Shown here piece by piece: positions 43,959-52,515 of a stretch of DNA of 64,000 nucleotides. Source of the DNA: Caballeronia mineralivorans PML1(12). GTDB taxonomy: Bacteria; Pseudomonadota; Gammaproteobacteria; Burkholderiales; Burkholderiaceae. The position numbers and the translations under genes were made by a program. The stretch is from positions 86,314 to 150,313 of the forward strand of contig NZ_AEJF01000116.1 of NCBI RefSeq assembly GCF_001028175.1, read 5' to 3'. The stretch's first letter is position 1; every line of letters begins with the position of its first letter. The notes below the pieces were generated by a model, which ran no database searches, was not told the DNA's origin, and saw only the letters and a list, made by a program, of their open reading frames with translations.

Positions 43959-44930
43959 ATGCCTAACCTACGCAAGAAACTGCCGAGCGCGAATGCGCTG
44001 TTCGTCTTCGAAGCCGCCGCGCGCTGCGGCAACTTTACCCGCGCGGCGCAGGAGCTTTACGTGAGCCAGCCTGCCGTCAGCCGCATGCTGGCGCGCATGG
44101 AAGATCATCTGGGCGTGCGTTTGTTCGAGCGTGTGCGCGGCGGTATCGAGTTGACGGAGAACGGCCGGATCCTGTACCGGAAGATCTCCGAGGGTTTTAG
44201 CGGGATCGAAGGTGCGATCCGCGAGATCGAGGCGCGTGCAACGGGGGTGGAGTCGGTAACGTTGTCGGTATCGACTGCTTTCACCACGCACTGGCTGATG
44301 CCGCGCATGAACCGGCTCAACCAGGCGTTTCCTTCCGTCGACCTGCGCTTTCAACTGATTTCCGGGCGTATCGGCGGGCCGCTTGTCGACGTCGATCTCG
44401 GCATGCGCTTCATGACGCAGGACGAGATAGGCGCGAACAGCGTGCTTGTCATGCCTGAAGTGCTGCTGCCGGTATGCAATCGCCGCTATCACGAACAGGC
44501 GCTGCTGGACGAGGCCGGCGCGCATGGAGACACCGTCATCGTAATGGACGACGGCGAGCGCGGCTGGCACGACCGCTTCAGCGCGTTCGCTGAGCACAAG
44601 CGGCGTGCGGCCAGCATGCTCAGCTTCAACGACTACGCCATCGTCGTGCAGGCGGCGTTGCTCGGGCAAGGGATCGCGCTGGGCTGGCTCAACGTCGTGT
44701 CGCACTGGCTCGCGGAAGGCGCGCTGCTGCCGGCGGAGCAGGAGTTGATCGTGACGAGCCGGCGCTGCTGTCTGGTATCGCCAGAAAGCCGGCCGATGCG
44801 GCCGATAGTCGAAGCGATCCGCGACTGGATCGTCGAGGAGACACGTGCGGACATGCGCACCGTCGACAACGCTTACCCCGCGCTCGGAATTCGCGACGCG
44901 TTAAAAGGCGCAGGACTGGTATTGGGATGA
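43959..44930 (+). CDS. LysR-family regulator (GcvA-like)
   Basis: The 323-residue regulator has the LysR HTH at about 10-70 (NALFVFEAAARCGNFTRAAQEL, then VSQPAVSRML) and a GcvA-type effector domain. It is divergent from the PotA-like gene with about 100 bases between them, the usual layout for a LysR protein controlling the operon opposite. The likely co-inducer is the imported amine or its oxidation product. Confidence 0.9.
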   Translation: MPNLRKKLPSANALFVFEAAARCGNFTRAAQELYVSQPAVSRMLARMEDHLGVRLFERVRGGIELTENGRILYRKISEGFSGIEGAIREIEARATGVESVTLSVSTAFTTHWLMPRMNRLNQAFPSVDLRFQLISGRIGGPLVDVDLGMRFMTQDEIGANSVLVMPEVLLPVCNRRYHEQALLDEAGAHGDTVIVMDDGERGWHDRFSAFAEHKRRAASMLSFNDYAIVVQAALLGQGIALGWLNVVSHWLAEGALLPAEQELIVTSRRCCLVSPESRPMRPIVEAIRDWIVEETRADMRTVDNAYPALGIRDALKGAGLVLG

Positions 44931-45506
44931 ATTTGCAAACGACTGATGAACGCCGGCCCCGTTGCGCCTGGCTTTCAAATGTTCATACAAATAAATACGC
45001 CAAACCTTTTTATTCAGCCTGAATTGCAGCGTGCCTTAGTTGCGGATCACGAAAATTCGCTAGCCTTGCCTGAAATTAATTCGCCAGACGTGTGGCGTGC
45101 CGATAACAATCGAGTCTCTTCGACACAAAAAAGGGGCGAACGTGAAATAATTGCCCTGGCGCTAAAAAGCAAACAAACGAGCCAGTTGCGCAGATAACAT
45201 GTGCTACCAGGGGCTTCTAAAGCTTATCGCCATGGGAAAGCGGCTGCCGGCCAATACAGCAAACTTGTTAGCGGTTGTTGCCTGGTTGCTGACCGAAGAC
45301 GAAGTGCGAACATGAAAGCGGGGCTTTATGGCACGACTAAGAGACGATCGGTCAACCTTCGATTCTTTCAAGTTTTCCGAATACTGAGTCGATATAACTA
45401 AAGCGCGTGCAGTTTTCGTGAGGCCGGCAACTGCAAATTTCGCTAAGTGCTCAAAATGTGCTGACCCCGCGGCGTTGGATAGCGGCGTTCGCTATAACTA
45501 ACCGGT
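44931..45506. other. Intergenic region without a supported gene
   Basis: About 575 bases, richer in A and T than the neighbours. Two short plus-strand frames (about 84 and 67 codons) have no protein character. The right end has a palindrome just before the sigma-54 regulator. I see nothing else that I can name. Confidence 0.4.
45479..45495. promoter_or_regulatory. Inverted repeat just upstream of the sigma-54 activator gene
   Basis: ATAGCG-GCGTT-CGCTAT is a perfect 6-bp inverted repeat with a 5-base spacer. It ends 11 bases before ATG 45507, where a ribosome-binding site would be expected and none is seen. It could be an autoregulatory operator or a translation-blocking hairpin. Confidence 0.5.
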
Positions 45507-46898
45507 ATGACTTTCATGGCTGATTCCTCACCGCTTCCCAGGCATCTGTTTTACGTAGGCGATCCTTTGACGCTTGAACTTCGCTCGCTCCTGGACATGC
45601 GCGGCTGGACGGTCAAGGCCATGGAACTGAATCGTGAACCGGGGAATTTTTCATCGAAGCCCAGCGGCGGATTGCTTGATTTCTCCGCGCGAAGTGTTCT
45701 GGCCAACCTGCGTCTGGCCGAAAGCTGGCTATCGGTAAAAACTGTGGGCTGGTTAGCGCTCTTGTCGCCTGCGCAGCTTGAAGATCCAACCATTCGACGC
45801 CTCGTTCGCGACTTTTGCTTTGATTATGTGACGCTCCCGGCATCGGGGGACCGTATCTTGAACGCGTTGGGCCACGCTTACGGGATAGCGGCCCTGCATG
45901 ACGGCGGCGTACGCGACCCGGCAAATGGCAAGAACAATAGTCACGCCGAAGGTGACATGATCGGCTCGTGCGATGCCATGCTCGCGCTCTTCCGTGCAAT
46001 CCGCAAAGTGGCAATGACCGACGCACCCGTGTTTATCTCCGGCGAATCGGGCACGGGTAAGGAACTGACCGCAGTAGCCATCCACGCGCGTTCGACACGG
46101 CACGACCAGCCGTTTGTGGCGATCAACTGCGGGGCCATTCCCGCTCATCTTTTGCAGTCCGAGTTATTCGGTTATGAACGCGGCGCCTTCACCGGTGCGA
46201 ACCAGCGCAAGATCGGCCGCGTGGAAGCGGCGAATGGCGGCACGTTGTTTCTCGATGAGATCGGCGACTTGCCGCTGGAGAGTCAGGCCAGCCTGTTGCG
46301 TTTCCTGCAGGAGCGCAAGATCGAGCGCCTGGGCGGTCACGAGTCCACGCCGGTGGACGTGCGTATTGTTTCGGCAACGCACGTCGACATGCAGACCGCC
46401 ATGGTTGAAGGCCGGTTTCGCTCGGACCTGTACCACCGGTTGTGCGTACTGCAGATCGACGAACCACCGTTGCGTGCACGTGGCAAGGACATCGAATTGC
46501 TGGCCAGGCATATGCTCGATCGCTTCGAGAAAGACGCGAGCCGGCGTATTCGTGGTTTTGCTCCCGACGCCATCGCCGCGATTCAAAACTATGGCTGGCC
46601 GGGCAACGTGCGCGAGTTGATTAACCGCGTGCGGCGCGCGATCGTGATGGCTGAAGGGCGGCTGATCGGCGCGCATGATCTTGAACTCGGCGAGTTTGCG
46701 GAATGCGTACCGATGTCGCTTGCGCAGGCGCGCGAGGTGGGGGAGCGGCAGGCGATCGAAATGGCTTTGCTGAGGAATCGCGGGCGCGTGGGTGACGCTG
46801 CGCGGGAACTTGGCGTGTCACGTGTCACGTTGTATCGGATCTTGTCTGCTTACAACATGCGGGATGCAGAGACTCCGTCGGGGCTTGGGCTGGACTAG
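45507..46898 (+). CDS. Sigma-54-dependent activator, VpsR/BerB-like
   Basis: The 463-residue protein has an N-terminal receiver-like domain without a clear phospho-acceptor pattern (about 12-125; [20 protein letters not shown]), as in VpsR. A full AAA+ sigma-54 domain follows: Walker A GESGTGKE (179-186), GAFTGA (226-231), and [14 protein letters not shown] Fis-type HTH ends it ([18 protein letters not shown]). VpsR relatives in Burkholderia (BerB) bind c-di-GMP and drive exopolysaccharide genes, but no such genes are here. The second in-frame ATG at 45516 is an alternative start. Confidence 0.87.
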   Translation: MTFMADSSPLPRHLFYVGDPLTLELRSLLDMRGWTVKAMELNREPGNFSSKPSGGLLDFSARSVLANLRLAESWLSVKTVGWLALLSPAQLEDPTIRRLVRDFCFDYVTLPASGDRILNALGHAYGIAALHDGGVRDPANGKNNSHAEGDMIGSCDAMLALFRAIRKVAMTDAPVFISGESGTGKELTAVAIHARSTRHDQPFVAINCGAIPAHLLQSELFGYERGAFTGANQRKIGRVEAANGGTLFLDEIGDLPLESQASLLRFLQERKIERLGGHESTPVDVRIVSATHVDMQTAMVEGRFRSDLYHRLCVLQIDEPPLRARGKDIELLARHMLDRFEKDASRRIRGFAPDAIAAIQNYGWPGNVRELINRVRRAIVMAEGRLIGAHDLELGEFAECVPMSLAQAREVGERQAIEMALLRNRGRVGDAARELGVSRVTLYRILSAYNMRDAETPSGLGLD

Positions 46899-47087
46899 GG
46901 TGGTTCGGGCGTAGTGGTCGGGGGTAATGCATCGATCGGTTGAATCCGCCCCATCGGGAAAGCATGTGTTTCCCGGTTCACTCGATAAAATTTTTTTGTT
47001 CTGATGGATGGCGGAGTGCCATTGGCGCGCTGTTTCCGGCCTTGGCGGGCATCATGATGCATCAAGGCGGCTTGGAAAACGGTCAAG

Positions 47088-47804
47088 TTAACGCGACGGA
47101 AAGCGACCCACGAGCATCGCGCGTTTCCAGCCAAAACCCGCCACCTTGCGATATTCGAAACCCGCTTGCAGCAGCGCGCGTTTCACGTCGCCGGCGCTGG
47201 TGTAAGTGGAAAACGTGGCGTCGTCACCCGCCAGGCCCGCGAGCGAACTGAAGATATCGGGCGTCCAGAGCTCGGGGTTTTTAGCCGGTGCAAAACCGTC
47301 GAGATAAAACGCGTCGGCGCGCAGCCGGAGCGCAGGCAAGACCTGCACCGCGTCGCCGAATATAAGCGTCAACGTAACCCGGCCATCATCGAGATCGAGC
47401 TGGTGCGTGCCGGGTTCCAGCGCCGGCCACGCTGCCGCGAGCGTGTCGGCAAGTGCGCGGACAGATTCATCATCCACAGTCACCGCGTATGCGCGACGCA
47501 AATCGTCCGCCGAAAACGGGTGCTTTTCGATCGACACAAAATGCAGATGTTCACAACGCGCGGGATCGGCACGCCATGCCGCCCACGTCGTCAGGAAGTT
47601 GATCCCCATGCCGAAACCGGTTTCCAGCACGGTGAATGCCCTCTGCCCCTGCCATCGTTCGGGCAAGCGGTTGCCCTGTAAAAACACATAGTGCGACTGT
47701 GCAAGACTGCCCACGATGCTGTGATAGATATCGCCGTATTGAGGCGAATACGGCGAGCCATTGGGGCGGAACGCAAGCGTGGCGGGAATCAGCAGATCGG
47801 TCAT
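47088..47804 (-). CDS. tRNA (mnm5s2U34)-methyltransferase, stand-alone MnmD domain
   Basis: The 238-residue protein corresponds to the MnmD half of the bifunctional MnmC: SPQYGDIYHS, then the SAM-binding VLETGFGMGINFL, the DAFYLDGFAPAKNPELW motif and GWKRAMLVG near the end. It transfers a methyl group to the wobble-uridine precursor in tRNA. The FAD oxidase half of MnmC is absent; 46899-47087 shows no remnant of it. ATG 47804 is preferred over the in-frame TTG 47846. Some betaproteobacteria encode MnmD alone. Confidence 0.86.
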   Translation of the reverse strand: MTDLLIPATLAFRPNGSPYSPQYGDIYHSIVGSLAQSHYVFLQGNRLPERWQGQRAFTVLETGFGMGINFLTTWAAWRADPARCEHLHFVSIEKHPFSADDLRRAYAVTVDDESVRALADTLAAAWPALEPGTHQLDLDDGRVTLTLIFGDAVQVLPALRLRADAFYLDGFAPAKNPELWTPDIFSSLAGLAGDDATFSTYTSAGDVKRALLQAGFEYRKVAGFGWKRAMLVGRFPSR

Positions 47805-47992
47805 GCAGGGTCGGATACTCGGAAAAACCGTGTTGTATTGAGCCAAGACCGCGTCATTGTTGCGCGGTGCGGCGAAGTAAGTGTAACGGCCGTTCGTGCA
47901 ATCGTGTCGGCCGGCAAGTGTCCGGACATTGCAGACGTTCGCCCGTCGGTATTGGCCTGTTGTCTGCTAACTGCTTTTGACCGGACAAGCCG

Positions 47993-48958
47993 TCAGCGCA
48001 GGTCGGCGCGAAGATCGCGCACTCCTCTTCCCAAGCGTTGACGCAAGAGCGTTCGTAGTGTCGCTCCGTCGACGTAACCGACCTCGGCAGCGATGGCGTC
48101 GAGGTCCATGCCGCTGCCGTGCAGGAGAGACTGCGCGCGTTCGACACGTAGGTCCTGGAAATAGGCAAGCGGTGATTTGCCGAGCACCTCCTGGCAACGG
48201 CGTTGCAATGAGCGCGCGCTCGTCGCCAGCGCGCTGGCGGCTTCCTGCAGCGAGAACCCGGACTTGAGATGGTCACGCGCCCACTTTTCGAAGCGCAGAA
48301 TGAGAGGATCTGCCTGCGCCAGATGATTGGGGATAATGTAGGGAGCTTGCGAGGTGCGTATGTCGGCGAGCAAGTAGCGTGAGACGAGAGCTGCCAGCTC
48401 CGGGCTGGCTCTGCGTATCAACCAGAGGGCGAGATCGAGATGCCCCATCGCCGCGCCAGCCGTAACCCCCACGTCTGACGGCACAAGCATGCGAGACTCG
48501 TCGAGCAGAACATTCGGGTAGCGTTGCCGAAACAACGGACCGAGCCACCAGGTCGTAGTCGCTTCACGATGATCGAGAAGTCCAGTTTCCGCCACAAGGA
48601 ACGTCCCGATACAGGACGCGGCGATAAGCGCGCCTTCAGCATGCCATTTCAGCAGTTGCACCTTGGCCTGACTCACATCCGGTCGTCCGAGAGCTGGGAC
48701 CAACTGCTCCGGTGTCCCGGTATTCAGCGCCGGAACGATCACCCAGTCCGGCTTCAAGCCTGCTGTTACGGCTTGCACGGGTATTGCCAGTCCTTGTCCG
48801 GACCGGACCTTCTTCCGCACGCCTACGATCGACACATCGAAATAAGGTGTTCCGCCCATTTGTCCGGCCGAGAATTTATTTGCGAGCGTGAACGCGTCGA
48901 GTATGACGGTGAGCCCCGTGTCGAACAAACCCTCAAGCGCGAGTATGGAAATGCGCAT
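47993..48958 (-). CDS. GlxA-type transcriptional regulator (DJ-1/PfpI plus AraC HTH)
   Basis: The 321-residue protein has an N-terminal DJ-1/PfpI-like amidotransferase domain (about 1-185; ASCIGTFLVAETGLLD with a Cys in the nucleophile position) and a C-terminal AraC-type double HTH (about 215-315; FSLQEAASALATSARSLQRR). Such proteins activate genes for amine, amide or aldehyde metabolism. It is divergent from the small protein gene at 49069, so that gene is a likely target. Confidence 0.9.
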   Translation of the reverse strand: MRISILALEGLFDTGLTVILDAFTLANKFSAGQMGGTPYFDVSIVGVRKKVRSGQGLAIPVQAVTAGLKPDWVIVPALNTGTPEQLVPALGRPDVSQAKVQLLKWHAEGALIAASCIGTFLVAETGLLDHREATTTWWLGPLFRQRYPNVLLDESRMLVPSDVGVTAGAAMGHLDLALWLIRRASPELAALVSRYLLADIRTSQAPYIIPNHLAQADPLILRFEKWARDHLKSGFSLQEAASALATSARSLQRRCQEVLGKSPLAYFQDLRVERAQSLLHGSGMDLDAIAAEVGYVDGATLRTLLRQRLGRGVRDLRADLR

Positions 48959-49068
48959 GGCGTAAATGACCTCAAAGTTGGCATTTACGACGATACAGTT
49001 TTTTGTGTTCGAAGGCTACAGTGATCCCCGTTGCACATCGCAATGAAGATTGACTAAGGAGGTCACTC

Positions 49069-49359
49069 ATGAAAGTCTTTGCCATCGCATCCGCGCAATC
49101 GACCCTCACACCCGACAAGCTCCAGCAGCACATGCCCAACGAGGTCCCGGCCACACTCAAGCTCTATCTCGAGGGCAAGGTCGAGCAGTTCTGGTTTCGT
49201 GAGAAGGCCGGGCCGATCTTTCTTATGAACGTCGAGTCGGTCGAGCAAGCCAAGGCGACGCTGGACGCGCTGCCGCTGGTGGCTGACGGCCTCATGACCT
49301 ACGAACTGATGCCGGTCGGCCCGCTTGCCCCACTTGGCCTGCTGATCCAGAACAAGTGA
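49069..49359 (+). CDS. Small alpha/beta-barrel-type protein (muconolactone isomerase-like)
   Basis: The 96-residue protein has a ferredoxin-like pattern (MKVFAIASAQSTLTPD, VEQFWFREKAGPIFLMN, VESVEQAKATLDALPLV). It looks like the small muconolactone isomerase/YciI type. The ribosome-binding site AAGGAGG is strong. It is the only gene opposite the GlxA regulator. Catalytic function is unknown. Confidence 0.75.
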   Translation: MKVFAIASAQSTLTPDKLQQHMPNEVPATLKLYLEGKVEQFWFREKAGPIFLMNVESVEQAKATLDALPLVADGLMTYELMPVGPLAPLGLLIQNK

Positions 49360-49419
49360 GCTCACACGCCGTTAGCGTCAGCCTGGATCTGGACCCGTAG
49401 ATCCTGAGCATCGGCGCGT

Positions 49420-49560
49420 CGCCGAGTTGGGTATGGCGGCGAGTTTGTCGAAGCGCATGGCGATCCGTCTGAGGTGTTCGATCCCGTTGAAGAACCGTTC
49501 GACGAGATTCCACTGACGTTGGATCGCCTGGTCCCCGCCACGCTCAAGCTTTGAATTGCA
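49420..49560 (-). pseudogene. Fragment of an IS5-type transposase
   Basis: Read on the minus strand, about 49429-49530 gives QWNLVERFFNGIEHLRRIAM followed by RFDKLA. This closely resembles the C-terminal end of IS5-family transposases (xNxVERFFxxIKxxRxIAxRYDK). There is no start, no upstream DDE region and no visible terminal repeats. It is a remnant of an old insertion between the 49069 gene and the hypothetical genes that follow. The rest of 49360-49660 shows nothing else. Confidence 0.7.
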
Positions 49561-49660
49561 AGCGAACCAGTCGACCCGATACAGTCCTTCAGTACGCTTA
49601 GTAGCAGATATTCGTCTGCATAGATCACTGCACGTTGTCCTAACGGCTCCGATGAACATT

Positions 49661-50143
49661 CTAGCTATCGCCGATAGTTGCCCAACGGATCAATCGCGCA
49701 TGGCGATGACGAAAAAGAAACTTCAGCATACCCATCGTGGCATGCCGCCACCCTGGTATCCATACGCCCGGTCGCCGTAATTCGAAGGTCAGTCGATCAT
49801 GCACCTCGCTACCCCCGCTTATGTCGCGGATTGTCCGTTCGTGCACCCACCTTCGGATTCCCAGCATGCGCGACGTTTCCTTAAACCTATAATCCGGTCC
49901 GACTTCAGCCAGCGTTATGTCGTCAAAATCCACTGGGAGCACACCAAGCGCGAGCAACCAGCTTCGGCCAAGGCACTGCCCACGCGGCACCTGATCGATT
50001 GTCTTGCCCCGTAACGCAGTTGGAATCGTCATCCGCAACCAAGGAAACAACTCATCGTTAATGCCTTCCGGTGTTGTTACACGGCGCCACACCTCGACTG
50101 CGCTTACCGGAAGCGTAGTCTTTTGTTCGAAGGTCGATTTCAT
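49661..50143 (-). CDS. SRPBCC-like hypothetical protein
   Basis: The 160-residue protein has the START/SRPBCC pattern: an opening beta strand (TTLPVSAVEVWRRVTTPEGIND), mid strands, and a long C-terminal helix (MGMLKFLFRHRHARLIR). Ligand and role are unknown. I use ATG 50143 with a purine-rich stretch upstream; ATG 50170 is an alternative. It is near the IS remnant and followed upstream by a small secreted-type protein gene on the same strand. Confidence 0.65.
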   Translation of the reverse strand: MKSTFEQKTTLPVSAVEVWRRVTTPEGINDELFPWLRMTIPTALRGKTIDQVPRGQCLGRSWLLALGVLPVDFDDITLAEVGPDYRFKETSRMLGIRRWVHERTIRDISGGSEVHDRLTFELRRPGVWIPGWRHATMGMLKFLFRHRHARLIRWATIGDS

Positions 50144-50198
50144 GCTGATTTCAGCCGTCCTTTGATCCATCGTTGATTAAGATTCCGCGAATGGGAGC

Positions 50199-50561
50199 TT
50201 AGGGCTGGGTCGGATAAAGCTCTCCATCGTCACCCTGGACTTGCGCTTTAAGGCTCCGCGCGATATCCCGAAGCTTTCGAATGGCTCTATCGGTTGGGTT
50301 CTTGGTATATAGCTCGCCGAGGCTCGCGTTGAACCAAAGCGGAAAAGATTGGCCTGGTATCGATACGAGAAAGTCTTGCTCGCCATTCTCGGGATCTCGG
50401 GCAACCTGTTTGTCGCTATGGACGTATGCCTGCCACTCGGCGAAGGTGATTTTTGAACCGGTCTCGTCCGCCCAGAAGGCTTTCCGTGTGATATGCAGAT
50501 CGTAGCCGGCAATCGCAAGCGTACTGACCAGTGACAGCAGGACGGCAACCAGAATGCGCAT
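50199..50561 (-). CDS. Small exported hypothetical protein
   Basis: The 120-residue protein has a clear signal peptide (MRILVAVLLSLVSTLAIAG) and a compact mature part of mixed alpha/beta composition with an FPLWFNASLGELYTKNP segment. No family is recognised. Coding quality is good and the reading has a normal length for a small periplasmic protein. It lies 55 bases before the SRPBCC-like gene on the same strand. Confidence 0.7.
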   Translation of the reverse strand: MRILVAVLLSLVSTLAIAGYDLHITRKAFWADETGSKITFAEWQAYVHSDKQVARDPENGEQDFLVSIPGQSFPLWFNASLGELYTKNPTDRAIRKLRDIARSLKAQVQGDDGELYPTQP

Positions 50562-51138
50562 GGTGGGCTCTATTCAACTAGGGATGTACGTATCGATTGT
50601 CAGCGATCTGGACATCGATGTCGAACATCCGAAATTGGCACATCCTGCTCGCGCATCGGCCGGATCGCGCTGCCCAGCGGCACCTGCCGCTCCTGCACAA
50701 CGGTTTCGCCGAACCGATGATGCACGGTCACCCGCGCGCCGGGTTGCCGCCCCGGTCCGCGCATGCGCACATCGATCTCCGGGTCGACGGATGCATGGGC
50801 GCCCTTCATCAGAACGCGCTCTGAAAGTGGCCGGACCCGGTCCGATGCCAAACTTCCGTCGACCCACGGACATCCGGCAGTCGGCGCCATAGCTGAGGTA
50901 ACGTTCGCCGTGCTGCGAATGTGCGCGATCGCGCATTCGCCTCAACCTTTCCGCTTGCTTCAAGGCGTATTCGACTACCGTCCGCAAGCACCCTGTCCCC
51001 GTTTATGACTGCACTCATGAGCGGGAGGCCAATATCAGGTGCTTTCCCGTAACCACGCCCCTGTTCCCGGTAATCAATTGATTGCCTCTTCGGATGAGCA
51101 GGCGCTTGCTGCACTCACCTTGATGAGACCGATGGAGG
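50562..51138. other. Unassigned region, possible degenerate gene
   Basis: About 575 bases with no convincing gene. Minus-strand frames at 50600-50890 and 50809-51114 have coding-like composition in successive frames, as if one gene had been broken by frameshifts. I cannot recognise a family. This is a suggestion only. Confidence 0.3.
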
Positions 51139-52275
51139 TTGGGCAATGAACGAAAGATTTTGGGTAGTTGGTCGCGTCGCCGCGTACTGCGCGCTGGAGG
51201 GCTGGGTGCGCTAGGTGTACTTTCAGGTGCGCTGCTCGGCGAATCGCGTGTTGCGTTCGCCGAGCCGTTGTCCGGGCCGGTGCCTGTCGTCGACAAAGTA
51301 TCGATTCGGGTCGTCACCGATTCGTCTTATTCGGCTCTGGAAAGTAGTCGTCGCGTCGGCGACGTTGACGTGCAGCGCTTCGGCTTGCTCCTCGCGCAAG
51401 ATCAGAGTCCGCGCCTCGCGATCGAGAACGAATGGGGCCACTCCTTGCATGTCGAGTCCTCGCAAGGAGCGCAGAGCAGGCAGATATTGATCGACTTCGG
51501 CTATACGCCCGAGACGTTGAACAATAATATTGGCCTTCTGAAAATCGATCCGGCGCGACTCGACGCGCTACTGCTCACACACGGACACTATGACCACTTC
51601 GGCGGCATGGTTGGTTTTTTGCAAACCAACCGCGACAAGTTGAAAGCGCGGCTTCCAATTTATCTTGGTGGTGAGGAATGTTTTTGCACCCGCGAGATCG
51701 ACGTTCGTCAGTTCGGCTCGCTCGACCGGCAGGCTATGCGAGACGCCAATCTGAACATTGTCTTCGCGGAACGTCCCGCCCTAGTGGGGGATCACGCGTT
51801 CACTACCGGTTGGATTCCCCAGACTACGTTCGAGAAGCCGCTCAATCCCAGTACCACGACCGTCGGTGTGCGTAATGGCATGGGCTGTGCCGCCGACAAA
51901 TTGCCGACGGACAAGCAGAGTGCCACGTCGATTCCCGACGATTTTCAACATGAACAAGGCACGGTTTATCTGGTAAAGGATCGAGGGCTCGTGGTATTGA
52001 CATCGTGCGCGCACCGCGGTGTTCTCAATACCGTCAAGACAGCGATGAAAGTGTCGGGTGTTACCCGGGTTCACGCGATCGTAGGCGGCTTTCATCTTGC
52101 GCCGCAGCCGCCAGAGTACCAGCAGGCCACGGTGAACATGCTGAAGGAAATCAATCCGGACTACGTGATCCCGATGCATTGTTCGGGAGAAGCGTTCTAC
52201 GCGATGGTGACCCGGGCAATGCTAGGAAAAGTACTTTGGTCATCGACAGACACGCGCTTCACATTCGGCGCCTGA
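51139..52275 (+). CDS. Tat-exported MBL-fold metallo-hydrolase with an apparent 5' frameshift
   Basis: The readable frame gives a 378-residue protein with a twin-arginine signal (SRRRVLRAGGLGALGVLSGA) and the metal-binding motif THGHYDHFGG (HxHxDH), with later ligands in TSCAHRG and PMHCSGE. The family includes MBL-fold hydrolases and methyl-sulfide-type enzymes. The in-frame start is a TTG one base after GGAGG, which is too close. A perfectly spaced ATG at 51146 lies in another frame and stops after 22 codons. One extra T in the TTTT run at 51158-51161 would join that ATG to the frame, giving MNERFLGSWSRRR. So a single-base loss near the start is likely, real or from sequencing. Confidence 0.78.
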   Translation: MGNERKILGSWSRRRVLRAGGLGALGVLSGALLGESRVAFAEPLSGPVPVVDKVSIRVVTDSSYSALESSRRVGDVDVQRFGLLLAQDQSPRLAIENEWGHSLHVESSQGAQSRQILIDFGYTPETLNNNIGLLKIDPARLDALLLTHGHYDHFGGMVGFLQTNRDKLKARLPIYLGGEECFCTREIDVRQFGSLDRQAMRDANLNIVFAERPALVGDHAFTTGWIPQTTFEKPLNPSTTTVGVRNGMGCAADKLPTDKQSATSIPDDFQHEQGTVYLVKDRGLVVLTSCAHRGVLNTVKTAMKVSGVTRVHAIVGGFHLAPQPPEYQQATVNMLKEINPDYVIPMHCSGEAFYAMVTRAMLGKVLWSSTDTRFTFGA

Positions 52276-52515
52276 TAGCTCGAGTAGACCTCCCCGAAAC
52301 GAAATCAATCGGCATTTCGGATGCCGTCCGCAGTGCTGAGCGGCAGGTGTCCGGGGAGCGCTCAACCAGGAAACTCGATTGGCGTGACGAGGGTGATGAG
52401 GCTAATCATTCGCGGCCGACAACCGAAATGACCGATTGACGAAGTAAGTTTTCTCCAATCGAACGGCCGATCATTAGGCGCAGCTGATCAGGCACGCATT
52501 GCGCAGTTCAAAACC

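Noticed and set aside
44946..45401. Two short plus-strand ORFs before the sigma-54 activator
   Set aside because: Short, without ribosome-binding sites, and with no recognisable domain; I treat the stretch as intergenic.
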